Assembly (NCBI GenBank): GCA_963513935.1
Contig: OY740771.1
Coordinates: forward strand, 13,545,138 to 13,609,137
Length of the DNA: 64,000 nucleotides
Direction: 5' to 3'
DNA from: Aphrophora alni
Lineage: Eukaryota; Arthropoda; Insecta; Hemiptera; Aphrophoridae
Shown here: positions 23,815 to 36,777 of the stretch, one piece after another
How the letters are laid out: every line of letters begins with the position of its first letter
How positions within the stretch are numbered: position 1 is the first letter of the stretch
Notes under the pieces: model-generated
Seen by the model: the letters and a program-made list of their open reading frames with translations, nothing else
What the model was told of the DNA's origin: nothing
Database searches by the model: none
Made by a program: the position numbers and the translations under genes

Positions 23815-24650
23815 AGTCAAATTAGGCAAACATCCCTGTTAACCAGACAGTGTGGTATAAATGTGGCTGAAGATCGTCGTGATTAATGAGGGTTATAAAG
23901 TTCCACCACCGCAACCGGTGTGTTCAGATGTCATGTTATAACGGCCCTTTTCAGGGCCAAAACAATGATTTTCAGTAACTAAAGAATTAGTAAAAAATTA
24001 GATTATTCATTTACCAATGACTTTATTATCCAATGAATAATTAATATTAAATAACCATTTTATTGACCATATTGTTTCCTCAAGTTTTGATTTGTTTTTA
24101 TTCCAAATAATCAAACGTTTAATTTAACTGCCCCTTTTAAATGTCCTTAACAGTTTTTATTAAATACTACCCTTTATGAATTATAAATTGAAAAACTACA
24201 ACGCGACTCCATCATCGTCAGAATAGTTTTGCTCTTATGTGAAAAAGAAAAATAAACACGAAGAAATGGAAGTGAAACTTCGGATAATTTAAAACTGAAT
24301 AATAAATTTCAGTGACTGTAAATTAACTAAACTGAACCCCAGTGGATGTTTTAATACTATAAAATGGATGTGAACTGCATACAATTATCCAGCGTTACCA
24401 TGACCACTGTCACAGAGCTATTTAATGAATACAGGGAGGGGAGGGAAGATCAATCAATTAATTGTTTACTTATTTTAACTATATCACTATAAATGAGACA
24501 AAAGCACTAACATAACATGAGTTTGATTTAGTGCCGCGAGTACCGAGTAATATTAATTTAATGAAAGATCAAATACATTGCGTCTGATTGACGATCTGAT
24601 ATTGTTCAATAAACGCAGTGTCGATACAAAGCAAAGTTTCATCAGAATAT
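23815..24650. other. AT-rich DNA, nothing recognised
   Basis: No gene, RNA or repeat was recognised. Confidence 0.45.
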
Positions 24651-24654
24651 GTAT

Positions 24655-25040
24655 GATAAAATAATTGTCTCTTTTTGTTAACGTCTAATAGATTGCAGTG
24701 CTAGTAGATCATCTATTTGAAACCAATACAAACCAAATTTTCATTTTTTTTGATAGAACAATTGTCTGGTTCTGCAAAGTCCACTAGATTGCAGTGCTAG
24801 TAGATCATCTATTTGAAACCAATACAAACCAAATTTTCATTTTTTTTTGATAGAATAATTGTCTGGTTCTGCAAAGTCCACTAGATTGCAGTGCTAGTAG
24901 ATCATCTATTTGAAACCAATACAAACCAAATTTCCATGATAAAATAATTGTCTGGTTCTGCAAACGTCCACCAGATTGCAGTGCTAGCGAATCATCTATT
25001 TGAAACCAAATTTCTATGATAAAACAATTGTCTGGTTTAG
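24655..25040 (+). repeat. ~96-bp tandem repeat, four units
   Basis: AGATTGCAGTGCTAG occurs at 24690, 24786, 24883 and 24973 (spacings 96, 97 and 90). The rest of the unit (ATCATCTATTTGAAACC, AATTGTCTGGTTCTGC) is well conserved. The middle two units are nearly identical; the outer ones diverge and the last is shortened. Confidence 0.9.
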
Positions 25041-27075
25041 TAAACTACAACTACATTGGTGTAACGATATAGGCAATTATGGATTTTATGAAGCGGAAGG
25101 ACTAACCCTATTAAACCGACCCATGGTAGTTCGAGAAGGACGCGTAAAACCACAATTACAATCTACAAACAACCAACACAGATTTCATAATTTCTTTTGA
25201 TAATTAATAATCCACTAACGTCTACCATTTTCAACATCGTATACAGGCCTTTTGGTGGTAGAGTAATATTACGTCCCCCGGGTAAACCCTGTCGCCACTT
25301 CCATCTGCATTTTACTAGATTTGTAAAATTTAAATCACAAGAGTGAAAACACAAATGGTACACCATAATCTTGTTCGAAGTTCTGGATTAGAATGATGAG
25401 AGAGGCAATTGCGAAGAACCTTCCTTCTTACTCCTTATATAGATTCGTCGCCGAACGGTATGGGTAGGAGACATGTACCCGATTCCTCTTGAATCCAAAT
25501 ATCGATCTTGAGCGCGTCACATTGCGGTGATAGCTGATGTCGTAAAAGGCACAACTTTGTAGTGGCTGTAGCTGGAATCTATGATCAAATGGCAGATGGT
25601 TATACACATCTAATTACAAATCTTTCTACTACACTGGCGATTCTAACGGTCGCTTACAGCCCTGTCCAGACCTTCTATAATCGGTAGTTCTTGACCTTTA
25701 CCGAGAGTTTCTTCTATCTTTGACGATCCTTTTCCATCTTTTGACCAAATCACTCTTAGTCTCCAAGGCATCTCTTCCGGGGTCTTCCCCCTTTTCTTCT
25801 ATTTCAAAGTCTGAGAATATAAATCGTTTTTACCTTCATCTTTCTTCATATTCTAGAGGCCCTAACCACCCAAGTCGCAGTGCGTTGATTATTTTAACTC
25901 ATCTAATTGATCATTTGTTTTTATTAGTCATGTTATCGAAGGTAGAAATAAATATTATAGATCTTTCATTCCCCAGTTTCACTCCCACATAAGTCAGCAC
26001 GAGTTTTATTATTGTTTTATAAATCATTAGCTTTGTTATCTTAATAGCTTTAGGAATTTAAAAATAAAATTCTAACAGTCGTTAACAGTACTACCGTCTT
26101 TTTTCAACACTTTTCCTAAGAAATATTTTAAAATGAATGCTGTAACCTAATAATATATTAATGAACTTGATTTTATGTTGATAAAAATAAATCCCTGGTG
26201 CAGTTTGAGTTCTCAACAATGTAATTCTATCTTACGTTCTTCCCAATCGTAGCACCCCACTCTTCCCCTCACGATGCGTCCACCTATAGATCTAGAGACC
26301 CCATGAGGATAAAACTCGGAACCTTTTGAGCACAAAGCGAAAGAACTAGTCTCTAGTTATTGAGAGCTTTCGAGAATAAATATATTGTCAAATTAATAAA
26401 TAAAAATAATATAATACAAAAAGTTACAATTTTTAGTGACATTGTTAATCGTAACTCAAGCTAGTTATTACAACCTTCCTACGATTGCAACTGTAGCCTA
26501 TTCCATTATTTAATTTGTTGCTGATTTATTCATAAAAAAATAGATTCTTATAAATCATGGCATACAGTAGACTCAGACTAGGATTGTGTAGGTGTAAGGG
26601 GCGTGTCCTCCCTTCTACTTGCTTCCCTAGCCTAACTTGACGGTACAACCCATTTCAAGAAAACTAGGTACACAAATTACTGCTTAGCTACATTTAATTC
26701 CTAAAGTTACAACTTCGTGACAGACTTTTGTAAACGTTTTATTCTTATTTACACCAATAAAAAAAAAAAACGAAAGTAGGGTACACGTTTACACAGAAGC
26801 ATTTGAGGTCTATATTTTTTTTATTGGGGTTGTGCCGCTGAAAATAAACGTGGGGACCCCTATTTTCCTCTTCACCCCAGACCCATTCATACCTTGAGGA
26901 TACTGTACGTGTTAGATTTTCCGAAACGATTGTTTTCTTTAAAAATGGACCACGAGCCGGACGAGTTTAAAAATAAGAACAAGTTGCCGTTTATGAGCAA
27001 AGCTGTGGGTCCATTAAGAAATTTTGATTTAAACAAACTGTAAATTTCGCAATACTAAGTTTCCAATACGAACGT
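25041..27075. other. AT-rich DNA, nothing recognised
   Basis: Contains small frames (25163-25366 minus, 25720-25992 plus) without known motifs and somewhat GC-richer patches at 25240-25310 and 26240-26340. Nothing could be assigned. Confidence 0.4.
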
Positions 27076-27147
27076 AACAATTTAGGAACTCCACTGTACT
27101 CCGCTCTAACAAACAATTTAGGAACTCGACTGTACTCCGCTCTAACA
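27076..27147 (+). repeat. Two-copy 36-bp tandem duplication
   Basis: AACAATTTAGGAACT begins at 27076 and 27112. The units differ at one base. Confidence 0.85.
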
Positions 27148-28324
27148 AACACTATTAACAATCCTGTAGCGTAACATTCTATGATAAGCCTAGGCCTGCT
27201 AGGCGAATTCATAGCCGGTTAATGCTTGTTCAACACTATAACTTATTGAGCTTCCTCATGAATTGAAACCGGGATCTTTTACAGATTAATTGGGAACTAT
27301 ATCCAAAAAGAACAACTGGGTTCTTTTTGTTGAGCAGAATGTAGAGTTGAACAACTGGGAACAACATTGTATTTACAATCAAATTGACACAATTTTTGCT
27401 TGAATAAACTAATTTCATTTACTTTATTATCGGAAGTACTTTAAAACTAGTAATTCGAAGCCATACGTAACCTAAACAAAACCCTTTAAACAAATATTAG
27501 CATAAACTTTGGGAATCCTTAAACTTTGCTTTATTCAAAGTATTAAACATCGTCTACTGTTTTTACAACAGAAAATGTAAAATAACTACAAATCAGTGAA
27601 CCTTTAGAGTACTTTGTTAACAAAATGTAGGATTTATATGAATAAATGAAACAAATTTAAAACGTTGTTAAAGGATTAACTAAATATATAAAAAAACAAT
27701 TCCATTACGGTTTAACAATTATATAAAAACAAATAAATGCAAATTAACTTCATTTTAACAAAAACATTTGTTCAGACCGGAGATGTGTAGGGTACAGGGT
27801 AGGGGGTTGTAAATTGTAACAACCTGTTCTGAGAAGTTAGGTGTGCAGAATTTAATTATATGAAAACAGTGTTTTAAGTAGTTTATTTTTTACAAACGTA
27901 ATTAATTTTTATGGACTAGTATTTAAAAATTCATTTCAAAATGGGTCTTTAAATAATTTTCCAAAGGTAATTCATTTTTTCGTTTCTTTTATCACAATGT
28001 TGTTAAATTAAAGAGACAAAATTAGAAGGGATAGAATTTTGCAGGATCTATTCTCGATTTTGTTCTTATTTACTTTTACAATAGATTTTTTTAAATGGGG
28101 TTTTTAGGCGAAAAACCATTGCGGTCATTATCGCCTCTTTTCCCGTAGATGTAGTATAATAGGATAAGTTGAGCAATCTCAAAACAAAATATATGCTTAG
28201 GCACTGCTAGTCGCAACAAAATTTAAATAAGGAACATGGAATTTAATTGGAGATAATAGTGTATTCATATAGAACTCTATTGAAATTCAAAAAATCGAAT
28301 AAAAACTGCAATATAGAACCCATA
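27148..28324. other. AT-rich DNA with a Rep-A scrap
   Basis: TTAGGCGAAAAACCATTG followed by GTCATTATCGCCT (28106-28138) matches the left end of Rep-A; the rest of the element is missing. No gene was found. Confidence 0.45.
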
Positions 28325-28760
28325 TTAAGCAGTTTTTAGATATCTCATATGTTATTCAACATTAATTTGCATATTTCGATTTTGCACGTAATGGTAGCAA
28401 TCGACCACCGCTCCGACTACAATTAGCGAAGCTATTGTCAAAAATGTAATTTTGAACGCTGGCCTAAAAAAAATGTAATACTTGTATAGGCTAGTAATTA
28501 CAAAGGCCTCGTTACTGACACGAGCGTGGAGAGTAGAGGCTCTTTCACAAATGTACAATTGCGAGGCCAACCAACGCCAAAACTCTAACACGAGCGAAGC
28601 GAGACTAATTATATATATACATTTCGATTCACGTTCATAACTCGCGTGTTATTCAAATACCAACCCACATCACTACGATGACAAATAGTGAAGTTATCGT
28701 CCAAAATGTAATTTCGAAACCTAACTTCCCAGAACCGAGCATAGCTAGTGGATTAGTGGA
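28325..28760 (-). repeat. Rep-B dispersed repeat, copy B7
   Basis: Inverted copy: ATTTGCATATTTCGATTTTG, GTAATGGTAGCAATCGACCA, CTGACACGAGCGTGGAG and TAACACGAGCGAAGCGAG in reverse family order. It runs straight into the 153-bp satellite. Confidence 0.7.
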
Positions 28761-29575
28761 AGCATCTTAAAATATGTACAGCAACGAGATTCGCCAGGGT
28801 CGAGACGCTAACAAGGGAGAGGTGAGTGAACATTTTAACCAATTTCAATCCAGCAGAACCGAGAGAAGCTAGTGGAGGTATCTTACAATATCTACTGTAT
28901 GGAGACCCACTAGGGGCGAGACACTAACAAGGGAGAAGCGGTGGAATTTTCTAACCTAACCTAACCTCCCAAGAAAATGTGATATTCGTATAGTTACGAG
29001 ACACGGCAGAACCGAGAGAAGCTAGTGGAGGCATCTTAAAATATCTACTGTATGGAGACCCACTAGGGGCGAGACACTAACAAGGGAGAAGCGGTGGAAT
29101 TTTCTAACCTAACCTAACCTCCCAAGAAAATGTGATATTCGTATAGTTACGAGACACGGCAGAACCGAGAGAAGCTAGTGGAGGCATCTTAAAATATGTA
29201 CAGTATGGAGACCCACTAGGGGCGAGACACTAACAAGGGAGAAGCAGGTGGAATTTTCTAACCTAACCTAACCTCCCAAGAAAATGTGATATTCGTATAG
29301 TTACGAGACACAGCAGAACCGAGAGTAGCTAGTGGAGGCATCTTAAAATATCTACTGCATGGAGACCCACTAGGGGCGAGACACTAACACGGGAGAAGTG
29401 AGTGGAATTTTCTAACCTAACCTAACCTCCCAAGAAAATGTGATATTCGTATAGTTACGAGACACAGCAGAACCGAGAGTAGCTAGTGGAGGTATCTTAA
29501 AATATCTACAGCATGGAGACCCACTAGGGGCGAGACACTAACAAGGGAGAAGTGAGTGGAATTTTTTCCATAGCG
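28761..29575. repeat. 153-bp satellite, ~5 units, carrying CCTAA repeats
   Basis: AAGAAAATGTGATATTCG recurs at 28971, 29124, 29278 and 29432 (153-154-bp period), with further diverged units at both ends. Each unit includes CAGAACCGAGAGAAGC, GACCCACTAGGGGCGAGAC and CTAACCTAACCTAACCTC, that is, three CCTAA pentamers. CAGAACCGAGAGAAGCTAG aligns with the CTGACACGAGCGAAGCGAG of the adjoining Rep-B copy, which suggests the satellite arose from it. Confidence 0.9.
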
Positions 29576-29680
29576 AAAATGAGTATTTTGGGAATTGTCC
29601 TGACGTATAGATTCATTTATCATAGTTGGGAGCGCAATAAGATGTGCGGGTTAGACCACACAAAAGATTTATTTCTCTTT

Positions 29681-29900
29681 GTTGTTTGAAGATGAAAACC
29701 TCTTGCTCGTCATCACCTAATAAAAAAGAAGAAAAGAACTAAAATAAAGACCCTTAACGATCGATTGTTCTAGTAGCGTTAAGGTAAGAAAGAACAACAC
29801 TTTGAGAGGAAATATGAAAGAAGAGGGTCTAGCCCGAAGACAACATAAAGCTGGGTTACCTCAGGAATGTCCGTAGTCACTAAAATGAACCCCGAAGAGT
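29681..29900 (+). repeat. Rep-A dispersed repeat, copy A6
   Basis: TTGTTTGAAGATGAAAACCT, CGTCATCACCTAATAAAAA and AGCGTTAAGGTAAGAAAG occur in family order; diverged. Confidence 0.6.
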
Positions 29901-30897
29901 AAAACGAAGAAGAACTTTACCGGATAAAAGTATACCTAAGTATGAGCGGGAATTCTACGCTCATACTTTGAGCCACTACGTATTGATTTACACAATGAAT
30001 TTCCCAAACTCAATTACACATGGTATAGAAACTGAAATATGATATCCAACACATGTTGAGAGCGATTAAACGTCCAAAATGTAAAAATAAAACATGGATG
30101 GATACACATAAACCCCAATCTTATTTCGTATACAAGTTAAATTTATGGATGAACATTAAGAGAAGTTTTTCAGTAAGTAAAGAACGAGAGCGATTTAGCA
30201 GCACATTTGTTTGAAGATAGCCAACTTTAGATTTATCACAGAGTTCCGCTTGCTGAGGGAGAACGTAAAAAAGATGACACTCAATCCCAAGGATAAGAAA
30301 AGATAAAACGTAAAGCAGCAGTTCTAAAAGTTTAACATTAAGTGCGGAATGCGACGTAAAATGAGAACGGATTTCACGGAGGAAGGGGGGTGTGTTTAAT
30401 CCATGATGTGAATTGAAGGACGTGAGCTCGTCACGGACAGTAACATAGATACGCGTCTAACAAACTAGACATTGACGATCCGTGTTAAACAATGTTTTAC
30501 AGTCTGTTTATAGTATAGACAAAAGAACATGAAAATTTATTTATTTGCTGTTTACTTCCTCCAGGCCGGCTAATTTATAGCCCAATAACGTATTAAACTC
30601 CTTTTGACCAATCCATTTTCGACCCGGAAATAAGGAACGATCATTTCGTTTAAATGAGCGTCGTAAATAATTTGATTTATCTAGAACTCTAAAAATGTTT
30701 CGGTTACGCTTTGAAAAATCTACAAAGTGTTGTCGCACATATCTACTCAAGTTTTAACGACAAGTACGGAAATGTAAAGGGAGATTTATTTCCGTTTATT
30801 TGACAAAAATTGTTATTTCATTAGGACAGTAATAGATTTTAATAAACGGTGTAAAAAAAAAAAAAAAAAATACACAAATTTTCTTACTCACACACCC
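29901..30897. other. AT-rich DNA with an unassigned minus-strand frame
   Basis: The frame 30541-30750 (minus, 69 codons) is basic (Arg/Lys-rich) and of fairly even composition, but no family is recognised and no splice sites were evident. A poly-A run lies at about 30853-30870. Confidence 0.4.
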
Positions 30898-31307
30898 CCT
30901 TGTTGTTTAAAAAAAGAAAGAAAAAACATAAAATAAAAAATCTTAGCCCTCGAATATTCTCATGGCGTTATGGTCAGAAAAGAACAAGGGTTGGTAAAGG
31001 TTAGGTTAGGTTAGATTAGGTTAAGTTAAAGTAGGTTAGGTTAAATTAAGTTAGGCTAGGTTAGGTTAGGTTAGGTTAGGTTAGTTTAGGTTAGTTTAGG
31101 TTAGGTTAGGTTAGGTTCGGTTAGGTTAGGTAAGGTAAGGTTAGGTTAGGTTAGGTTAAGTTAAGTTAAGTTAGGTTAGGTTAGGAAAGACTTGATAGGG
31201 AAAATGAAAGATGGTGTAGGTTACTAAATGAAATAAAATGTGTATATCCAGCTAGGACACTCGGGATTGCCAGGCTCGTACTCACTATAAGTAAGCCCTG
31301 ACGGTAA
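30898..31307 (+). repeat. Rep-A dispersed repeat, copy A7, split by TTAGG array
   Basis: The left part (30898-30998) ends in AGAACAAGGGTTGGTA. The right part (31186-31307) resumes with AAGACTTGATAGGG and runs to TACTCACTATAAGTAAGCCC. In uninterrupted copies these two parts are adjacent (GTTGGTCAAGAAAGACCTG). Confidence 0.8.
30999..31185 (+). repeat. TTAGG array within Rep-A copy A7
   Basis: About 37 pentamers, mostly TTAGG, with TTAAG, TTCGG and TAAGG variants. Confidence 0.9.
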
Positions 31308-33521
31308 AATCGAGCTTATAATGACGACTGAAATTCTCAAGGTTAATTTATGATTTTTCCTATCATTCCTGGATCATAATATTTTTATAACTAAAGTTAT
31401 TGCAAACGGTTTTAAAGCATTAAAACTTTACATTTCGCTAAAAGTTGAGAATTTACTTCTTTTATATCAACACCATACCCAATGTTTTAAGATAATTATG
31501 CAATTTTTTTAACCGATCACATAAAACAGATAGACGACAGGGTGACACCATTCTCAAAGCCATTTTTTTTGGTCGATGTACAACCAATTAAAAAAATAAC
31601 TTGTAATACGTTCGGGAACTTTGACGTTATCGTTAAAGAGTCCAAGGTCAATTCTAAAATTAGTTTGTTTCAAGTAGTCTCGTCTAGACTATAAATCAGC
31701 TGTTCCGAGAGAGAAAGCAAAACTTATGCTTTATAGTTCATAAAAATGTAAAAGTCCATTTCAAAAACAAAACAAAAAATAATGAAGAGATTTCAATTAT
31801 GAAAAAGTAAGTAATTATATTTAAAAAGTCTTCCTTATTGAAGTTAGTTTTCAATCAAATAAGTTTTGGTTAATTTGTTATGATGTCTCGTTAGGTGAAA
31901 CCGTCCATTATCTACAAACCAGGTATTATACCATTACTTTTGTACTAACTCTACTCAGGATTGAGTTTCTAAAATAATTTAAAAGTTTATAATTAATTTT
32001 ATTAATCATCTTGTGAAATCATTTTTAACTAAATTCTCAAGAGTTATGTATAAATCTGCCTGAAGTTGTTTTATTTTGCATGTTCAAAGCATGATGCAAA
32101 TATATATTCTTATTTATATATATTACTGAACTGTTAACAATTGAAGAAAAATTATTCAAAAATAATTTTTTACCTATTCATTAAATTTTTAATTTTTGTT
32201 TTTGATTAAAAACCATTGTAATGATGCATTTAAAGTGTGACTAGTGAAGTCTCCTTTTTAATTTAACAGTTCCATTAGTCGAGGAATATGTATAAATAAA
32301 AAGGGACACAAAATTTATGTTCAATTCTCATACGTCAGTTTAAAAACTGTCTGGTTTACAGTATTAGCCTATTGTGATATTTTATAATGTAATACATTTT
32401 AGTATTTTAAGATATATTTTATAAAATTATTGGGTGCTACAGCTAGCTAAAGTTTAGGCTCGCAGTATATACGGGACTAATTTTCAAAATAATTAAATAA
32501 AAAATAAAAAAATTTCCTTTTTGGATGTTAAATAAAATGGTAAAATATTTTTATTTAAAATTGTTAAATAAAATTTATATACTGTAAATAGTTTTTTGAT
32601 GAATTTGTTGTATACTAATATTAATCACATTTGTATTTAGTTTTTCAAATTTGAGATTAAAGGATTTTGATTCCAAAAGGTAAGTGTTGTAAAATATTCT
32701 TGTTACTTTATGTTTTCTAAAAAAAAAAAAAAAACACTTTGACAGGGCCCTTTTTCATGACGAAAAAACTACGTATTTGTGAGAAATTAAAAAACATCAA
32801 AATAGCACAAATAACAATGAAGTATAGTAACAGAAATATTACAAAAGTTCTTATCCTAGATGGGAAAAGTTGAAAACGTTTTATTGCCAAGAGCATTTTT
32901 CTGTCTTGTTCTTGAACTAGGGTATGTGTACTTTTAGCTGAGATATAATCAAATTTTTGTTAAGAAACTAACACAAAGAAAAGTAATAAATGTAGATTAC
33001 ATGTGATGGATATCTGCAAATTTGTCTGACATTTAAATGTTGTAAGAAGGGTTTTCTCCTGTGCATATGAGTAGAAAGTCATCTGAAGATGACCATTGTT
33101 GTAATAACACTTCACCGATCTTGATGGTGTGATGGTTAACTTGTGATAACCGTAATTTGGCTTCATTAAGGCCTTGCTGTCTCTACAATCGGTCTAGAGA
33201 ACAGGATGGAGCACAAGTGCAAAAAAAGGAATAGTTCTACTATCAGGAATTGTGGAAAGCAAACTGGTGAATTAATTGAATTTATGTAATATTAAACCAA
33301 ACGTAAAACAGTCTGTAAGGTGAAGCCTGACTTTCATAATGCGCGTTAGGAAGTTGCAGGCCGGAGGAGAAGTGATATCATAACTACTACTGCTGATAAA
33401 GACATTGACTTCCGCTATCAACTTCTGTCATGTTGACGTCTCCTCATATCGACTCTTTGCAAGATTTGATTTGTTTACAAACAATTGGAAAAAATATTGA
33501 GCTTGACTTGTGAGATAATAT
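31308..33521. other. AT-rich DNA, nothing recognised
   Basis: Long AT-rich interval. The minus-strand frame 32960-33166 (68 codons) has no known motif. An A-run lies near 32719-32734. Confidence 0.45.
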
Positions 33522-33729
33522 TAGATAGAAAAAAACCTAGAACCCAAGATCTCGCCAAAATAAAGTTTACTTAATCAAACGCGTTTCAACGACAAAGTCG
33601 CCATCCTCAGTGAAACATGAACTACAATAAACTCATGAGCTGAGGATGGCGACTTTGTCGTTGGAAACGCGTTTGATTAAGTAAACGTAATGTTTGTGAG
33701 ATCTTGTGTTCGAGGTCATTTTCTATCTA
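33522..33729. repeat. ~210-bp palindrome with near-perfect inner arms
   Basis: Inner arms of about 45 bp (about 33565-33610 and 33649-33694) differ by a single-base insertion. Outer parts pair less well, ending at TAGATAGAAAA/TTTTCTATCTA. Each arm contains CTGAGGATGGCGACTTTGTC followed by GAAACGCGTTTGATTAAG. The spacer is about 38 bp. ACAAACAATT occurs just outside both sides (33477 and 33729), a possible target duplication. Confidence 0.85.
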
Positions 33730-36251
33730 CAAACAATTAGACAAACTTTCTAACCATAAAAATAATTATATAAATTTCAAAATTGCTGCCTATTTTCAAA
33801 AATGAGTAGTTTTTCAATTTGTTTAAATTTGATATTTAGGCTCAGATTTACAAACAAATTGTCTATCTTGTTAACCAAAAAAATCATTATATAAATTTCA
33901 TAATGGTGGTGAAATTCCAGTTAAAATGTTATGTTTTTTTAAACTTTTTAGTAGTATGTTTTATTTTTATTTGATATAAGCTCTATATACTACCTTTAAA
34001 ATTTATTCTTTCATTTAAAACCCTAAATAAGGAATGTTCGCCTACCGATGATAAATTCGTTTACAGTCCTTCTCTTTACACATAGATCGAAGTCGTCAAG
34101 TTCGTTATTATTTTCTTCCTTCATCAGGTGTAGTAAACTCCGTAGACCTACCAGCCTGCAAACAACCCTTTTCTTCGTTTTATGGAACTAGCTAAAACAC
34201 CAGTTGTTTGTGGTATCGAGTTTGCACTTTTGTTAAATTAGCTCCTTCGTTCTCAGCTTCTTATTTAATAAAACGATACACATTGAATATGATTTCGCGA
34301 GATTGTCTGTGGAGGACTTTACTCCCAATTACTTTCTCCCTGACGTTTTCACCTTCCATCGCAACACAACAAACTAATCTTTTTGAAATGCACGTATAAC
34401 TACGAAACGTACAGTACAACACTCACTATAAGATTCAGTGTTTCCCCCACTACACCAACCGGCCCAGAGACGACTGCGCATCTCAAGGACGGAGGTCAGG
34501 CTAAATCTTACGAACTGTAGCAAACTTGTTTTTGTTATTTAATGCTCTATAAAAACAGTCACGATAAAGGTTTTGTACACAATCCAAAATTTATACTTCT
34601 TTGACATACAATTAAATACAAATAGTTTTTATTTTGAATAATTTACACAACTGATTGTACCCTTTTTCATGAAAGTCTAAGTAGATCAGTTGGTACATAC
34701 AGACAAGTTCACATTTCCTTTAATTGAATTACACGCAATTACAAACATGTCTTAGATAATTTCTATTTTTTCATAAATGGGCAAACTTTGAACCACCTAT
34801 GTAAGAGAATGAATCATTTTTACTGTCAAAATTCCAAGTAGAGTTATTGGTCATTGAGGTCTCCTTACTTCAAAAAACTGAATTTTGAAACATGTCGCTC
34901 GTTTGTTTCTCTGTCTGGCGTTTTCGCCTCTACAACCTCAACGTCTAGACCGATTTTAATTAAATTTGGTATGTGGGGGTATTATCTACCAGCTCGGGAA
35001 GTATTTTTTTTTTTTTTAACTCAAAAATTTGGTAGTAGCTCTCATAAAACCAATGATTATCAAAATCGCCTTTAATGTTATATTAGTCAAGTGTAGCCGC
35101 TAAGTAACCATCCTCCAAAAACCATTCATTGACTCCATAGTCATTGAAGTCTTTGAGATTGAATACATCGAACGAAGTCTGTTCAATTCACTATCTCATT
35201 GAGTAAACTCCAAACATTTCTTTTAGAATAAGAAGCAATTGTTACACACACAATAAAATGAGCAAATGCCGCCCAGATAATGTACGAATTAATTGGAGAT
35301 TAAATATAAGAAAGAAATGTCTCTTTGTTGCTTTCTGAATACTCCGACAGAGAGTCATGGAGTGGTATGGACCAAGTAGCAGATTTCTGCGAGGGGTTTA
35401 CTAACCGGACCAGAACAATCAAGAAACCCCTGAAAGTTTAAGTAGATTTTAAAGGAAAATAAAATGTATACTGCTATTTCCGTTCTGCTTTGCTCTATGA
35501 TTAGATCTTCTTTTTACCTCCTTTCTTCCCGCCAATCCTTACATTTCTGAGAGGTATCCCAAACGGTCTACAACCGTCCCACAGGATTTCTGTAGTATAT
35601 TGAGTTCACCGAATAAAAAAATAATTCAAAATTCAGTCCTGTTTTGCTTTGGCTTGTGAGGCGTGAGTATGGTCAAGGTTATGCGGGTCAGTCGGACCCC
35701 CTCTCCCCCTACAAACTTATAAAATATTCTTTGAATTTAACATTATTCAATTTATTCAGTACATACCATTGTAGTCTAAAAGTTCATAATTGAGGGAATT
35801 TCATACCTGAAACAGAACAAACAAATTAGTTATTCTATTAATTTTAAATAAATTAACCGTACAACAATTATTATTCGTGATATGTCGACGTGCTGAACAT
35901 GATTTAGTTTGCTCTTATTTATTCGTTAACAAACCTCTACATTAAAATACGCCAAAGTGAAAATCTCATTTAAGTTCTTACATAAGAGTACTCAAAAATT
36001 ATTTTAAATGGCCGCCATTTTCCTACAATTATTCAATCATATTAGAAGTACACATGCTAAATTTGACTAAAATTGATTCGTAGACCTATTTGATGATTTT
36101 ATAAACAAATCAAGATTTTGAACAAGTTTATTTTTACGAATCTCTTTTATTCTTTTGAGCTGAAAACGAGATTTGGCAAAATATGATATTTAAATAAATA
36201 AATAACAGTTGTAAAACCTATAACTAAATCATACAATAATATTGTGCAAAG
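33730..36251. other. AT-rich DNA, nothing recognised
   Basis: The frame 34854-35075 (plus) contains TSTSRPILIKFGMW, a peptide style I associate with translated arthropod repeats, but it could not be tied to a family. No gene is supported. Confidence 0.4.
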
Positions 36252-36425
36252 TCCTCCGGGGCTTATTTATAGCGAGTACTCGCTTGGCAATCGCAAGGGA
36301 ACCTAGCTGGATACACACTTTCCATGTAAGAGTTAGATCCCTAATTTCATCTTTCCCGACCAATTATTGTTCATTCCCGACCCTGACACTAAAAGAGTAT
36401 GCGAGGGCTAGGCAAGTCTTCAATA
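36252..36425 (-). repeat. Rep-A dispersed repeat, copy A8
   Basis: Inverted copy: CGAGTACTCGC, AACCTAGCTGGATACACAC, GAGTTAGATCCCTAATTTC and CGACCCTGACACTAAAAGAG. Confidence 0.75.
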
Positions 36426-36600
36426 GGAAATGTATGGTCAGCAAACAGAGTTCTCATTGCTGTAATTCTGGTTTTCACAACTAGAATTCACTATCAATCT
36501 TAGCTTCCCAACTATTGATGGTGGGTCAACACCTTAACAGATTGAGCCCACAAGAGGAGTGAATCCGCTTTCACACACCATGGCGAGTTAACACTAGAAC

Positions 36601-36777
36601 AACCCTCAGGGCTAACTTTTAATAAGGGCGTGGCAGTCCTGAGAGTCTCCAGCTGGATCTACACTAACACTTCTTGACCAACTCTTGTTCCCTTTCGATC
36701 CTGATGTTATAGATTATTCAATGGTTATCTGTATTTTATCATCATTCCTTCTTTTTGTTTTTATGGCGATGATATAG
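36601..36777 (-). repeat. Rep-A dispersed repeat, copy A9
   Basis: Second inverted copy close to A8: AACCCTCAGGGC, CCAGCTGGATCTACAC, CTTGACCAACTCTTGTTCCC and TGGCGATGATAT. Confidence 0.75.

Noticed and set aside
30999..31185. True telomere
   Set aside because: The TTAGG array is flanked on both sides by halves of Rep-A and contains many variant pentamers, so it is interstitial.
34854..35075. 73-codon frame with TSTSRPILIKFGMW as a possible host exon
   Set aside because: The peptide style is what translated arthropod repeats often give. There is no splice or family support.
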